DNA of 51,378 bases from Planctomycetia bacterium (lineage in GTDB: Bacteria > Planctomycetota > UBA1135 > GCA-002686595), in contig SXKQ01000018.1 in assembly GCA_005778045.1 (NCBI GenBank), positions 1-51,378 on the forward strand, in the 5' to 3' direction. The notes under the pieces were generated by a model. The model had not been told where the DNA came from. It ran no database searches and saw only the letters and a list, made by a program, of their open reading frames with translations. Shown in pieces: positions 26,990-36,161 of this stretch. Made by a program: the position numbers and the translations under genes. Numbering within the stretch: the stretch's first letter is position 1; each line of letters begins with the position of its first letter.

Positions 26990-29900
26990 ATGCACCTCCT
27001 CGATCCCCACCGGCTCAGGCCATACCGTGTCCTTCTCGGAACGCTCGTGATGCTGTGCATCGCCAGCGCTTGCCAGCAGGACGCCGACAGCGGCGCACCG
27101 CAGGCGCCCGCCTACACGGGCAACTGGTCCCGGCCTCGCCCGACGATCGAGGATGCCGAGGCCCGAAATTCCTCGCAGGCCTCGCTGGAGGATCTCAACC
27201 TCCCCTCGGCCCGTCCCACACCGGCGCCGGATGACTCCGACCGCGCGCGCGCCGTCCCGGCGCCGGGAACGAGCAGCGTGAGTCCCACTTCTGAGTCCCT
27301 CACCTCGAACGCCACGCCCAGCGCACCAGCGGAGACCCCGGCCGCGGACCAAGCGCCGGCACCGTCCTTCGATCTCGAGCGCGACATCCTGCTGCGCTCG
27401 GCCCGCAACTCACTCAAGCTTGGTCGCCGCGAGGAGGCGATGGAGCAGTTCGCCCGCATCCTGCAGGCCTATCCGGCCGACCGGGAATCGCTTTCCGAGT
27501 ATGCCGGTCTGCTGCTCGCCAAGGACCGCATCGACGAGGCGCGCGTCAACTATCTCAAGCTCGTGCAGCTCGCGCCCGCGGATGTCGACGCGCGCCGCAA
27601 GCTCGCCACGTGCTGGATCGTCGGCGGAAACTACGCCGAAGCCGGAACCCAGCTCGACTACGTGCTGCGCCGCTTCCCGAAGGAGGCCGAGGTCGCCGCG
27701 CTGCTCGCGCGCGTGCGCGCCTGGGCCCGTGACTACGAGGGTGCGCGCACGATCTACCGTCAGCACCTGCAGACGCTGGACACAGCGCTGGAGTCGACGC
27801 GGCGCCTGGTCGCACCCGTGCTGCTCGACATGCAGCAGCCAATCGACGCCCTGCCGCTGATCCAGATGCTCTCCGACGAATTCCCCGGAGAGGTCGAGTG
27901 GTCGCTGCTCCTCGTGCGCTGTCAGGCGCAGATGGGAGACGCGATCGAGGCCTCGCGCATCGCTGAGGGGCTCGCCGAGATCGAGCCTTCGAACCTCGAG
28001 AAGCGTCTCGAGGTCTCCGACCAGCTCGTCACCATCGGGCACCTCAAGTCCGCGCGCACGCTCTACGGCCAGGTGCTTGCGATCGACCCGTCCAGCGAGC
28101 GCGCCAGGCTCGGCATGGCCGAGATCGCGCTGGAGGGCTTCCAGTCGGGCGCGGCCCTGCGCACGCTCGCGGAACTCGGCACGACCATGTCGGACAGCCG
28201 CCCCTATCAGCGGGCGCTCGCGCGCTACCACGGCATGGTGGGGGAGTACGGCGTCGCTTCGACGCACTGGGAGCAGATCCTGCGCCGCAATCCGGCCGAC
28301 CACGACTCGCGCATCGCCTATGCGGAGATGCTGCGCCAGTCGGGCGAGCTCGAGCGCGCGATGACGCAGCTCGAGAAGGTGCCCGAGGGTTCTCCCGCGA
28401 GCGTGCGCGCCCGCATCGGTATCGCGCGAGTGCTGCAGGATCAGGCGCGCTTCGAGGAAGCCGTCACGATGTGCCAGTCCCTGTCTGGCAACGGACGTCC
28501 TGACCCGGAAGTCCTGATCCTCTTGTGCCGCAACCTGCAGAAGATCGGCAACAGTGAGCAAGCAGAGCGCCAGTGTCGCAGCTGGCTCTCCGACGCGACC
28601 GGGGACCAGATGGCCGCGATCCAAGTACGGATCGCGCTCGGTCGCACACTCTACGACCGCGATCGGCCGCTCGAGGCCGTGCGCGAGTTTCACGCGGCCA
28701 TGAAGCATCCCTCGGGCCGCACGCCAGAGGCCGCCTACTGGCTCGGCCGCTCCTACGAGAAGGTCGGCCGCTCGGAGCGCGCCAAGGTCGCGATCACGGC
28801 GGCTCCGACGCGCCAGCTCGGCGACGACATACGCGCGTGGATCGAGCTCGGCGAGATCGGGCTCGGCGAAGGCGACTGGAAGGGTGCGAGCGAGGCCTTC
28901 GATCACGTGCTGCGCTACGACCCTGACAACCTCGTCGCGATGTTGCGCCTCGCCGAGGCCCAGAACATCGCCATGGCAAACGGCGTGCGAGTCGATCCGC
29001 GCGAGGCCCTGACGCGCGTGCTGGCCGTCTCCGAAGGCAACTCGCGTGCGCGACTTGCGCTGGCGCGCCACTTCGCCCTCGCTCGTGACTATGAGGCGGC
29101 CCGCGAGCAGTACAAGCTGCTGATGGCGGCCGATCCCTCGAGCGTGCTCGCGCGACGCGAATATGCGCGCGCCATGTACTGGGATCATCGCTACGAGGAG
29201 GCCTTCGAGGCCTACGACCGGGTGATCGACGTGGAACTCGGCGGCTTGACGCCGATCGACGGTTTCGACGACTCTGCGGGCGACGCGAGCGCGAGCTTCG
29301 GACTCGACTACGAGGCTGCTCTCGTGGTCGCCACCAACGTGGCGAACGAGAAGGAAGCCAAGGAACTCAAGGAGTACCGGCCGCGCAAGGCCGAGGACGA
29401 GTATCGCAACCTCATCGCGGCCGAGCCAGGCAACTTCGAGGCGCGCTTCGACCTCGCCCAACTCTACCACCTGCGCGGCAAGACTACCGACGCCATCGAG
29501 CAGTACGAGGAGATCATCCGCCTGAGCCCGCTGCACCGCGAAGCTCCGATCGCGCTCGCACGGGCTCGCACGTCGCAGAATCCGCGCATCGTCGCGAGCC
29601 TGCAGCTCGAGGACGCTCGCGGCCGCGAAGGGCTCTACGAGATGAAGACCACCGACTATTCACTGCGCTACGAGCATCCCATCGGGGACGCGGACGAGTA
29701 CGTCGGCGGTGGCTACGGCTGGCGACGCCTCGATCCCAAGGACAATCCGAACGGCGATCCGGCCCTGCTCGGCAACTTGTTCTACCTCAACGGCCGCAAG
29801 AAGCTCAGCGACAGTACCGCGATCTACGCGGACTTGCAGCTGCCGACGTGGGACGAGCCCGACCGCCTTTCCAATCGGCTCAACTACTCGATCGGTTTGA

Positions 29901-30511
29901 CGCATGAGAACTACTCGGGCCTGCGCGTGGGCGCTCGACTGTTCGACGAGTACGTCGCGGACAACTACAAGACCCTCGACCTCGACCTGCACCGCGCGGG
30001 CTTCCGCGTGGAGCTCGGCTATAAGGCTAATCGCTCCCTCGACTACGGCGTCAGCGCCGCTCTCGCGGACTACTCCGACGAGAACACGCGCTACGAGGTC
30101 AACGCCTTCGGTTCCTACCTTGTGTCGTTCGCGCCGCGCCAGCTCCAGCTGCTCGCCAAGGCGGACTTGAGCGGGTTCGACGACAGCAATCCCGAGGTCC
30201 AGCCGACCGCGACCTTCGACAACCTGCTCCACCCTTACTTCGCGCCAAGCGGCTACGCGATGTTCTCCGGCATCGCCGAGTGGAAGCACTGGCTGAACGA
30301 GGACTACTTCATCGGCGCCAACGACTTCTGGTATTCGGTGGGCCTGCGGACCGCCGTGGACGACCAGTCTGAGACCTTCCAGGATTTCTGGCTGGGCGTG
30401 CACTACGACATCAACCGCTGGGCGCGGCTCGAGGTGCGTACCCAGGCCATGAGCTCTTCCGTGCTCGACACGAGCGCGACGACGGCTCTCTTCCACCTGC
30501 ACTGGCCTTGA
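26990..30511 (+). CDS. TPR lipoprotein with C-terminal outer-membrane beta-barrel (BcsC/PgaA/AlgKE-like exporter)
   Basis: 1173 residues from the ATG at 26990. MHLLDPHRLRPYRVLLGTLV followed by MLCIASACQQD is a lipoprotein signal with the lipobox cysteine. A low-complexity Pro/Ala/Ser linker (about 35-120) follows, then about 800 residues of TPR repeats (for example LKLGRREEAMEQFARILQAY, LARDYEAAREQYKLLMAADP). From about 860 (NPRIVASLQLEDARGREGLY) the chain becomes alternating aromatic/polar strands to a C-terminal HLHWP ending, enough for a 14-16-stranded barrel. This is the domain order of BcsC and PgaA, which carry exopolysaccharide through the periplasm and outer membrane. BcsC is not usually a lipoprotein, whereas AlgK is. 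Divergent to the synthase and 65 bp upstream of the GH5 gene, so the three form one locus. Confidence 0.87.
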   Translation: MHLLDPHRLRPYRVLLGTLVMLCIASACQQDADSGAPQAPAYTGNWSRPRPTIEDAEARNSSQASLEDLNLPSARPTPAPDDSDRARAVPAPGTSSVSPTSESLTSNATPSAPAETPAADQAPAPSFDLERDILLRSARNSLKLGRREEAMEQFARILQAYPADRESLSEYAGLLLAKDRIDEARVNYLKLVQLAPADVDARRKLATCWIVGGNYAEAGTQLDYVLRRFPKEAEVAALLARVRAWARDYEGARTIYRQHLQTLDTALESTRRLVAPVLLDMQQPIDALPLIQMLSDEFPGEVEWSLLLVRCQAQMGDAIEASRIAEGLAEIEPSNLEKRLEVSDQLVTIGHLKSARTLYGQVLAIDPSSERARLGMAEIALEGFQSGAALRTLAELGTTMSDSRPYQRALARYHGMVGEYGVASTHWEQILRRNPADHDSRIAYAEMLRQSGELERAMTQLEKVPEGSPASVRARIGIARVLQDQARFEEAVTMCQSLSGNGRPDPEVLILLCRNLQKIGNSEQAERQCRSWLSDATGDQMAAIQVRIALGRTLYDRDRPLEAVREFHAAMKHPSGRTPEAAYWLGRSYEKVGRSERAKVAITAAPTRQLGDDIRAWIELGEIGLGEGDWKGASEAFDHVLRYDPDNLVAMLRLAEAQNIAMANGVRVDPREALTRVLAVSEGNSRARLALARHFALARDYEAAREQYKLLMAADPSSVLARREYARAMYWDHRYEEAFEAYDRVIDVELGGLTPIDGFDDSAGDASASFGLDYEAALVVATNVANEKEAKELKEYRPRKAEDEYRNLIAAEPGNFEARFDLAQLYHLRGKTTDAIEQYEEIIRLSPLHREAPIALARARTSQNPRIVASLQLEDARGREGLYEMKTTDYSLRYEHPIGDADEYVGGGYGWRRLDPKDNPNGDPALLGNLFYLNGRKKLSDSTAIYADLQLPTWDEPDRLSNRLNYSIGLTHENYSGLRVGARLFDEYVADNYKTLDLDLHRAGFRVELGYKANRSLDYGVSAALADYSDENTRYEVNAFGSYLVSFAPRQLQLLAKADLSGFDDSNPEVQPTATFDNLLHPYFAPSGYAMFSGIAEWKHWLNEDYFIGANDFWYSVGLRTAVDDQSETFQDFWLGVHYDINRWARLEVRTQAMSSSVLDTSATTALFHLHWP

Positions 30512-30576
30512 TCCGCCGTGGGACGGTTGGGACTTGCAAGGCAGGGGGGCGATGTGCCGAGATGGAGTCGTGACGC

Positions 30577-31677
30577 GTGAACCGCAGGAACGCCCTATGT
30601 GCGCTGGCCGTCCTCGCTGCGGGCTCGTCGCTCCTGTGTACATGCTCGGCGCAGCCGGAGGCTAGGATGGTCCCGCTGCGTGGCATCAACCTAGCTGGGG
30701 CGGAGTTCGGGCACGAGAAGCCGGGCTTCTCCTGCGCGTCTCCGGGCGTGTACGGCAAGGACTGGACCTATCCCGGCGAGAGCACGGTGGCGTATTTCGC
30801 GCGCCACGGGCTGCGGCTCTTCCGCCTCCCGTTCCGCTGGGAGCGGCTCCAGCCGGCGCTCGGCTGCGACCTCGACCCGTCGGAGCTGCGCCGCCTCGCG
30901 CGCTTCCTCGACCTGGCGCGCTCCTACGAGTGCCGCGTGATCCTCGACCTGCACAACTACGGCCGCTATGCCATGCCAACCTCGGGTACGACGCGCGAGT
31001 TCATCGTCGACGAGCTCGTCGGTGACCGCGCGCAGGTCACGAGCGCGGATTTCGCCGACCTCTGGCGGCGTCTCGCGGTGGCCTTCAAGGATCATCGCGC
31101 GCTGCACGGCTACGGCCTGATGAACGAGCCCCACGACATGGGAGCGAGCGACTGGAAGAGCATGTCGCAGACCGCGGTTGAGGCGATCCGCGCCGTCGAT
31201 CTCGGCACTGCGATCTACGTCAGCGGGCTCGAGTGGTCGAAAAGTTATCGCTGGAGCGAGGCCAACGGCTCGACCGCGTGGATTTGCGACCCGTCGGGCA
31301 ACGTGTTCTACGAGGCCCACTGCTACTTCGACGAGGACGGCAGTGGTCGCTACCAAGTCCCGTTCAAGGACGAGCTGCGCAAGGACCCGCGTTTGCTGGA
31401 CCGCGGCGCGGCGCGGCTCGAGGACTTCGCCCAGTGGTGCGCTCGCAACGACGTGCGCGGCTTTCTCGGCGAGTACGGTGTGCCGCGCGACGAGCCGCGC
31501 TGGCACGAGGCGCTGACGCGCTTGCTCGCGCGCGTCGACGAACTCGGCATGGAGAGCGCCTGCTGGGCAGCCGGAGAGTGGTGGGGCGACTATCCGCTCT
31601 CCGTGCAGCCAGGGCACGCCTTCGTCAGCGACTCGCCGCTGCTTCTGCGGATCAAGCGACCCCCCCAGCCGCGCTGA
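30577..31677 (+). CDS. GH5-family endoglucanase, lipoprotein
   Basis: 366 residues. MNRRNALCALAVLAAGSSLL then CTCSAQ is a signal with a lipobox-like cysteine. The GH5 (beta/alpha)8 barrel begins LRGINLAGAEFG. RLFRLPFRWERLQP and VILDLHNYGRYA are conserved GH5 blocks. The acid/base is E184 in GLMNEPHD, the nucleophile E299 in FLGEYGVP, and CWAAGEWWGDYPLS is the terminal aromatic platform. The family hydrolyses beta-1,4-glucans and related beta-glucans. Position directly after the TPR-porin suggests it does the trimming job that BcsZ (usually GH8) does in Gram-negative cellulose operons. It ends 15 bp from the convergent lipoprotein gene. Confidence 0.9.
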   Translation: MNRRNALCALAVLAAGSSLLCTCSAQPEARMVPLRGINLAGAEFGHEKPGFSCASPGVYGKDWTYPGESTVAYFARHGLRLFRLPFRWERLQPALGCDLDPSELRRLARFLDLARSYECRVILDLHNYGRYAMPTSGTTREFIVDELVGDRAQVTSADFADLWRRLAVAFKDHRALHGYGLMNEPHDMGASDWKSMSQTAVEAIRAVDLGTAIYVSGLEWSKSYRWSEANGSTAWICDPSGNVFYEAHCYFDEDGSGRYQVPFKDELRKDPRLLDRGAARLEDFAQWCARNDVRGFLGEYGVPRDEPRWHEALTRLLARVDELGMESACWAAGEWWGDYPLSVQPGHAFVSDSPLLLRIKRPPQPR

Positions 31678-31692
31678 GCGCGGCCATCCGGC

Positions 31693-32757
31693 TCAGCGCT
31701 TGGGCCCGTCGAGATCGAGCGCGATGCGCGCGTTGGCCCGAGCGAGAACCGGCAGGCTCTGGCTGTTTTGCTCGACCCAGAATACTCCGGGCTTCAGATG
31801 TGCCCGCAGCGGCTTCAGGCCGTCGTGGGCGAACTCGAGCGCGCGGCCGAGCTCGTCGCGCACAAGCAGGGTGCCCGTCTCTCCGCCCGAGACTTCGAGC
31901 AGCGCGAGGGCATTCTGACTCGGTTGCCGCAGTGCATCGATGTTCCAGCCGATATCGAACTCCTTGTTGGCGCCATACTGAGCGAGCAGCTGGCCGCTCA
32001 TGTCGTCGCCGTGGGCATTCAGGGTCGAGTAGGTGATGTGGAACTCTTGGCCCCAAGCCGCGAACGTGCCGCCGAGGATGATCTGGCTGTCGTTGACGAC
32101 GCCGAGGTATCGCCGGCTGTCGCTCGACGCGACGTAGAACACGCCGCGCAGCAGGTTGTTAGACTCCTGCGCGATGTCCCAGTCGACGTCGGACTGGGAT
32201 CCGACGAGTGCCTGCAGTGGCCCACCCGCGAAGGACACGGTCTGATTCACGGTCCAGGCACCCGAGAGGTTGAAGAGCGGCGGATTGCCGATCTTGATCG
32301 CGCTGACGGCCTCGTCGGTGACGCAGGGGGACGCTCCGCTGCCTTGGGGTTGCAGGGTCGTGACGCGCAGGGACCCGGTCATCGAGCCCCATACGATGTA
32401 CTTGAGCGTCAGGTCGAGGTGGTACTGGATTTCCGCGCGCTCGACGGTGCCCTCGGCGCGCATCTGGTCCCCGCGCACGGTGCCGGTAAGCTCGGCCAGC
32501 TCCCCGAACGAGCCGTCGCTGTCGACGTCGACGAATACACGCACCGAGCCGGAATCCTGAACCACGTTGACCGTCAGTCGGCGTTCGGGCAGCTCGGGCT
32601 CGCACTGGCTCGTGAGCACACGGGACTGGATTATCCAGATCCCGTTGACGGGCACGGGAGCCGTCGAGTTCGACGAACCGTAGTCCTTGCTCGTGTCGCA
32701 GGCGGGGAGCAGGAGCAGCGAGGCGGTAAGCGCGAGGGCAGCGCAAGTGTGGGTCAT
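31693..32757 (-). CDS. Lipoprotein of unknown function
   Basis: 354 residues. MTHTCAALALTASLLLLPAC gives a textbook lipobox (LLPAC). The mature part is beta-rich with no family motif I recognise. It has two similar halves: one around VNGIWIIQSRVLTSQCEPEL and one around NLSGAWTVNQTVSFAGGPLQ, each a 'domain that measures a beta-sheet sandwich against W/Q positions' type. The C-terminal 60 residues (LLVRDELGRALEFAHDGLKP) look like a small separate fold. Its ATG overlaps the TGA of the upstream propeller gene (ATGA, 32754-32757), so the two are translationally coupled and probably act together. Confidence 0.75.
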   Translation of the reverse strand: MTHTCAALALTASLLLLPACDTSKDYGSSNSTAPVPVNGIWIIQSRVLTSQCEPELPERRLTVNVVQDSGSVRVFVDVDSDGSFGELAELTGTVRGDQMRAEGTVERAEIQYHLDLTLKYIVWGSMTGSLRVTTLQPQGSGASPCVTDEAVSAIKIGNPPLFNLSGAWTVNQTVSFAGGPLQALVGSQSDVDWDIAQESNNLLRGVFYVASSDSRRYLGVVNDSQIILGGTFAAWGQEFHITYSTLNAHGDDMSGQLLAQYGANKEFDIGWNIDALRQPSQNALALLEVSGGETGTLLVRDELGRALEFAHDGLKPLRAHLKPGVFWVEQNSQSLPVLARANARIALDLDGPKR

Positions 32758-34568
32758 GGCTGGATCACGAAACGCAGAGCGTTCGAGAGGGACACGTTGT
32801 CAGGAGCGGGGAATCCCGGGTCACGGCTGTACCACTGGCAGTGGATCGTGGTGCCGGGGAACAGAACGGGACCAGGCGGCAGTGAGCCGTAGCCACCGGC
32901 CATGTAGCGGTTGAAGTCGAAGTCGAGCACGCCCGAGCAGTTCATGCCGTTGAACGAGCCCCCCGAGTTGGTGACCGGCGTGCGGATCACGGGCGCCCGG
33001 ATGCAGAGCATTCCGCCGAAGAAGGACTTCGAGGCGGTGCCCGTGATCGAGTAGGCGAGCATGCCGTTCTTCTGGTTCAGGGTGTTCGAGGCCCGCACCA
33101 CGAAGCCGGAGGCCTGGGACAGGCTCGCCACGCCCGTCGCGGAGATGCTCGGCAGGCAGCCCAGCGAGTTGGTCTTGGGCTCGCAGTAGCTCACCGTGGC
33201 GTAGCCCGTATCCGCGAGCCAGTCGGAGCGGAACACGTCCGAGCAGCCGTTGTTGTCGTCGAGCACCAGGTTGTTCGAGTCGTTCTCAAACACCACGAAT
33301 CGGCCCGAGGAGCTGATGCGACCGTTGCGGCAGTGGTTCTGCACTTGGCTCGTCAAGCGCCCGCGGCTCACGCGCAGGGTCTGGGAGGTCTGCAGGTCGC
33401 GCACGAACACATCCGTGAAGTTGTTCGTGTCGCCCGGGATCAAGGTCTTGGCCTCTGACATGAAGCACACGTAACGGCCGTTGCCCGAGAACTGCGGCTC
33501 GAATGAGCGCATGTTGCCCTGCGCGCCCGCGGTCGAGATGGAGATGCGGTGGGTGAAGCCACCGGCCAGATCGCGCAGGAAGATGTCGTTCTGGTAGTTG
33601 GTGTCCCCGTTGACGAGGTTCGAGGCCTGCGACTCGAAGGCCACGAACAGGCCATTCGGGGAGATCGACGGGCGCAGCGAGCCAGCGTTGCCCTCGAGCC
33701 CGTTCCAAGTAGCGCTCGCGCGCACGGTCGAGTTGGCCGTGAAGTCGCGCACGTACACGTCGTTGTGGTTGTTCGTATCCCAGAACAGCATGTTCGTCGC
33801 CTCGCTCTCGAAGGCGACGCGGTTGCCGTCCGCCGAGATCGAGCCGCTGAATGAGTCGCGATCTCCCGGCTGGCCGAACTGGTTGAGGCTCGCGCAGCGC
33901 GTGGTGCCGAGCAGCAGGTCGCGCACGTACACGTCGCGACGCGAGTTGTTCTTGGCCGGGTCGAGGTTGCTGGCGCGGCTCTCGAACACCACGAAGCGGC
34001 CATCTCCGCTGATGCGCGCCTTCTCGCAGTCCGCATCGGCCTGAGCGCCGCCGCTGGAGAGGCTCACGCGCGTGAGCTGGCCCGTCGATTGGATCCAGAG
34101 GAAGACGTCCAACTTACCGTTCGTGTCTCCCGGCACGAGGTTGGACGCGGCGGACTCGAAGATCACGCGCTGTCCGTCCGCGGAGATCGACGGCAGGCGC
34201 GAGTCCGCGTTGGGCACGACCGTGTTGGAGGGCGTGCTGATGCGCCGCGTCGTGCCGGCCTCGAAGTCCCGCACGAAGATGTCGTACTGGGGCTGCGTGT
34301 CCCAAGGATCGAGGTTCGTGGCCGAGCTCTCGAACGCGACGTAGCGTCCATCGCTCGATACGTCGGGCCGGAACGAACTCTGATTGGCGCCCTGTTTCGC
34401 GCTGTTCTGGCTGGCCCGCGCGTTGAAGCACGCGGGTTGCTGTGCGTGCGCCGGCGACGCGACGCCCCACAGCAGCGCGAGCGCTGCCGGGAAGGCGTGC
34501 AGCAGGTGCCGCAACGGCGGTGCTTGCGGCGGCCCTGTTCGAAATTGCGTGTGGTCTAGCCAGAACAT
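32754..34568 (-). CDS. Secreted PD40/TolB-like beta-propeller with planctomycete C-terminal domain
   Basis: 604 residues. A signal peptide (FPAALALLWGVASPAHAQQ) precedes about seven 50-residue propeller repeats with the pattern 'SxDGRYVAFES.A.NL...D.N...DVFVRDL..G': for example VSSDGRYVAFESSATNLDPW, ISADGQRVIFESAASNLVPG and ISSSGRFVVFENDSNNLVLD. From about 445 a different domain begins, with YCEPKTNSLGCLPSIS, FFGGMLCIRAPVIRTP, NSGGSFNGMNCSG and CQWYSRDPGFPAPDN. I recall this cysteine-patterned C-terminal domain from many secreted planctomycete proteins, but cannot check it here. It may be a surface-attachment or export domain (inference). The first gene of a two-gene operon with the lipoprotein. 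Confidence 0.83.
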   Translation of the reverse strand: MFWLDHTQFRTGPPQAPPLRHLLHAFPAALALLWGVASPAHAQQPACFNARASQNSAKQGANQSSFRPDVSSDGRYVAFESSATNLDPWDTQPQYDIFVRDFEAGTTRRISTPSNTVVPNADSRLPSISADGQRVIFESAASNLVPGDTNGKLDVFLWIQSTGQLTRVSLSSGGAQADADCEKARISGDGRFVVFESRASNLDPAKNNSRRDVYVRDLLLGTTRCASLNQFGQPGDRDSFSGSISADGNRVAFESEATNMLFWDTNNHNDVYVRDFTANSTVRASATWNGLEGNAGSLRPSISPNGLFVAFESQASNLVNGDTNYQNDIFLRDLAGGFTHRISISTAGAQGNMRSFEPQFSGNGRYVCFMSEAKTLIPGDTNNFTDVFVRDLQTSQTLRVSRGRLTSQVQNHCRNGRISSSGRFVVFENDSNNLVLDDNNGCSDVFRSDWLADTGYATVSYCEPKTNSLGCLPSISATGVASLSQASGFVVRASNTLNQKNGMLAYSITGTASKSFFGGMLCIRAPVIRTPVTNSGGSFNGMNCSGVLDFDFNRYMAGGYGSLPPGPVLFPGTTIHCQWYSRDPGFPAPDNVSLSNALRFVIQP

Positions 34569-34789
34569 CAGGTGTTGCGGGCCCGGGTCGTCGACGACCT
34601 TTGGGCTTGCACTGTCCAGTGTCGGAAATCGCGGGGGGTTCGGGGCGCTCGGAATGAAAATTCCTAAGTGCGCTGTCCAGAGGCTGGAAACAACTTCCTA
34701 CCCCCAAGCAAAAGGAGGCGGCCCCGCTGGCGGGGTTCCGCGAGCGGGGCCGTGCGAGGTGATGCGCGCGGCGCGCGCATTGGAGTTCG
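34569..34789 (-). other. Intergenic with promoter for the propeller gene and terminator of the SCO-cytochrome gene
   Basis: 221 bp. The propeller-proximal part (about 34590-34715) is AT-richer than its surroundings. The distal part carries the hairpin at 34719-34752. No gene seen. Confidence 0.5.
34719..34752 (-). terminator. Intrinsic terminator of the SCO-cytochrome c gene
   Basis: Bases 34719-34728 pair with 34743-34752 (10 bp), extended inside by a 4-bp stem across a G-G mismatch. On the minus strand it is followed by CCTCCTTTTGCTT, a T-rich tract, 38 bp after the stop. Confidence 0.8.
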
Positions 34790-36124
34790 CTAACTGCGGC
34801 GGCTCACGTGCAGCACGCCGAGCACGAGCGCGAGACCCACGCCGAACAGTGCACCGGCGCCGTTGCGCGGGGCTTCCTTGCGCGGCTTGCGCGCCCCCGG
34901 CACGGCCGGCACCGCGGCCGTCTCCATGCTCGCGCTCGCCTCCGATTCGCCGAAGCGATCGATCACGAGGTCGTTGCTCTTCTCACAGCAGGGGAGCTTC
35001 TTTTCTCCGCTGCCCTCGCTCTCGCCCTCGTCGTAGCTCAAGTCGTAAGCCGCGGCATCTTCGCTCGCCGCACGTTCCGCTTCGGCCTTGCGCGCGCGCT
35101 CGGCGGCGATGTAATCGCCCTCGCTCTCCATGTAGCTCAGGATCGCGTCGACTTCCCTCTGCTCCAGCCGCAGGTTCGGCATCGGTACGCGACTCCACTG
35201 CTCGTAGAGCTCCACCGCGATCGGGTCCTTCTCCGCCAGCATCGCGTCCGGCTCCGCGATCCAGCGCCGCAGCCACGCCGGGTCGCGGCGATCGATCACG
35301 CCGAGGAGCGGCGGACCGTTGCGCAGTAGTCCATCCTCCTCGCCGAGCAGGTGGCAGGCGTTGCAGCGCGTGCGGTAGAGCTCCTCGCCCTTGCTCATCG
35401 GGCGCAGGGTGACCGGCGCGTCCTTGAAGTCCTGCATGGGCGTGAGGCGCACGGCACTCTTGTTGATCCACGTGCCGAGCGTGTTCGCGAGCATGAAGGG
35501 GTTCTCCATGGGCGAGCGCTTGAGCCAGCGTCCGATGCGCTGGTTGCCGACCATCAGGCTCAAGGTGTGGTCGGAGAGGTTCTGCTCGTCAGAGCGGATC
35601 ATGCCGAGCTTCTCGCGCACGGTGCGAATGTCGGCCTTGGAGCCAGTGAGGAACTGCCAGCCCGGCCCTGTCTTGAAGCGCTTGGTGTACTCCTTGAGTA
35701 CGGCGGGCGTGTCGATGTCGGGGTCGATGGAGATGGAGTAGAAGAAGACCTCCTTGCCGACCCAGTCCTTGAGCAGGTCATAGACCTCAGTGAGGCGCGC
35801 GGTCTCGAGCGGGCAGGCGTCGGGGCAGGAGGTGTAGATGAAGTTGATCACCACCACCTTGTCCTTGAGCATGTCGTCAAAGAAGCGCAGCTTCACGCCG
35901 TCCTGATTGGTGAGCAGGAGGTTGGGGAAGTAGTCCGCGCCCCAGCGCTGGGAGGCATTGGCGTGGCTCGAGAGCTGCGTCTGCGCGGCGTTGCCCGGCG
36001 GGGGCGTCACGAGCGGGGCCTGACTCGCGGCCGGCGCCGGCGCCGGAGCGGCGGCAGGAGCCTGCGACTGGGCCGCGAGCGGCAACGCGAGGACGAGGGC
36101 GGCTAGGATCGATTCGGCATGCAT
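34790..36124 (-). CDS. SCO1/SenC-type copper chaperone fused to a cytochrome c domain
   Basis: 444 residues from the ATG at 36124, chosen because MHAESILAALVLALPLAAQ is a good signal peptide; the open frame upstream to 36196 overlaps a terminator. A Pro/Ala linker leads into a thioredoxin-fold SCO domain with INFIYTSCPDACPLETARL (CxxxC copper site), FFYSISIDPDIDTP and the copper His in NLSDHTLSLMVG. A single class I cytochrome c follows: RTRCNACHLLGEEDG with methionine-containing RVPMPNLRLEQ as likely sixth ligand. The tail has a KLPCCEKS cysteine pair and a final membrane helix (GALFGVGLALVLGVLHV) with positive end, so the protein is probably anchored by its C-terminus. SCO proteins deliver copper, usually to cytochrome oxidase CuA. 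Here the upstream gene is a multicopper oxidase, an alternative client. Confidence 0.88.
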   Translation of the reverse strand: MHAESILAALVLALPLAAQSQAPAAAPAPAPAASQAPLVTPPPGNAAQTQLSSHANASQRWGADYFPNLLLTNQDGVKLRFFDDMLKDKVVVINFIYTSCPDACPLETARLTEVYDLLKDWVGKEVFFYSISIDPDIDTPAVLKEYTKRFKTGPGWQFLTGSKADIRTVREKLGMIRSDEQNLSDHTLSLMVGNQRIGRWLKRSPMENPFMLANTLGTWINKSAVRLTPMQDFKDAPVTLRPMSKGEELYRTRCNACHLLGEEDGLLRNGPPLLGVIDRRDPAWLRRWIAEPDAMLAEKDPIAVELYEQWSRVPMPNLRLEQREVDAILSYMESEGDYIAAERARKAEAERAASEDAAAYDLSYDEGESEGSGEKKLPCCEKSNDLVIDRFGESEASASMETAAVPAVPGARKPRKEAPRNGAGALFGVGLALVLGVLHVSRRS

Positions 36125-36161
36125 GTCGGAGCTCTGGTATCGAACAGCGGGCAATGAAAGT

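Noticed and set aside
26680..27060. Upstream extension of the glucan synthase frame
   Set aside because: Low-complexity Pro/Arg/Gly sequence that overlaps the divergent exporter start. The conserved protein begins near the GTG at 26679.
27410..29536. 708-residue minus-strand open frame
   Set aside because: Shadow antisense to the TPR region of the exporter; no motif.
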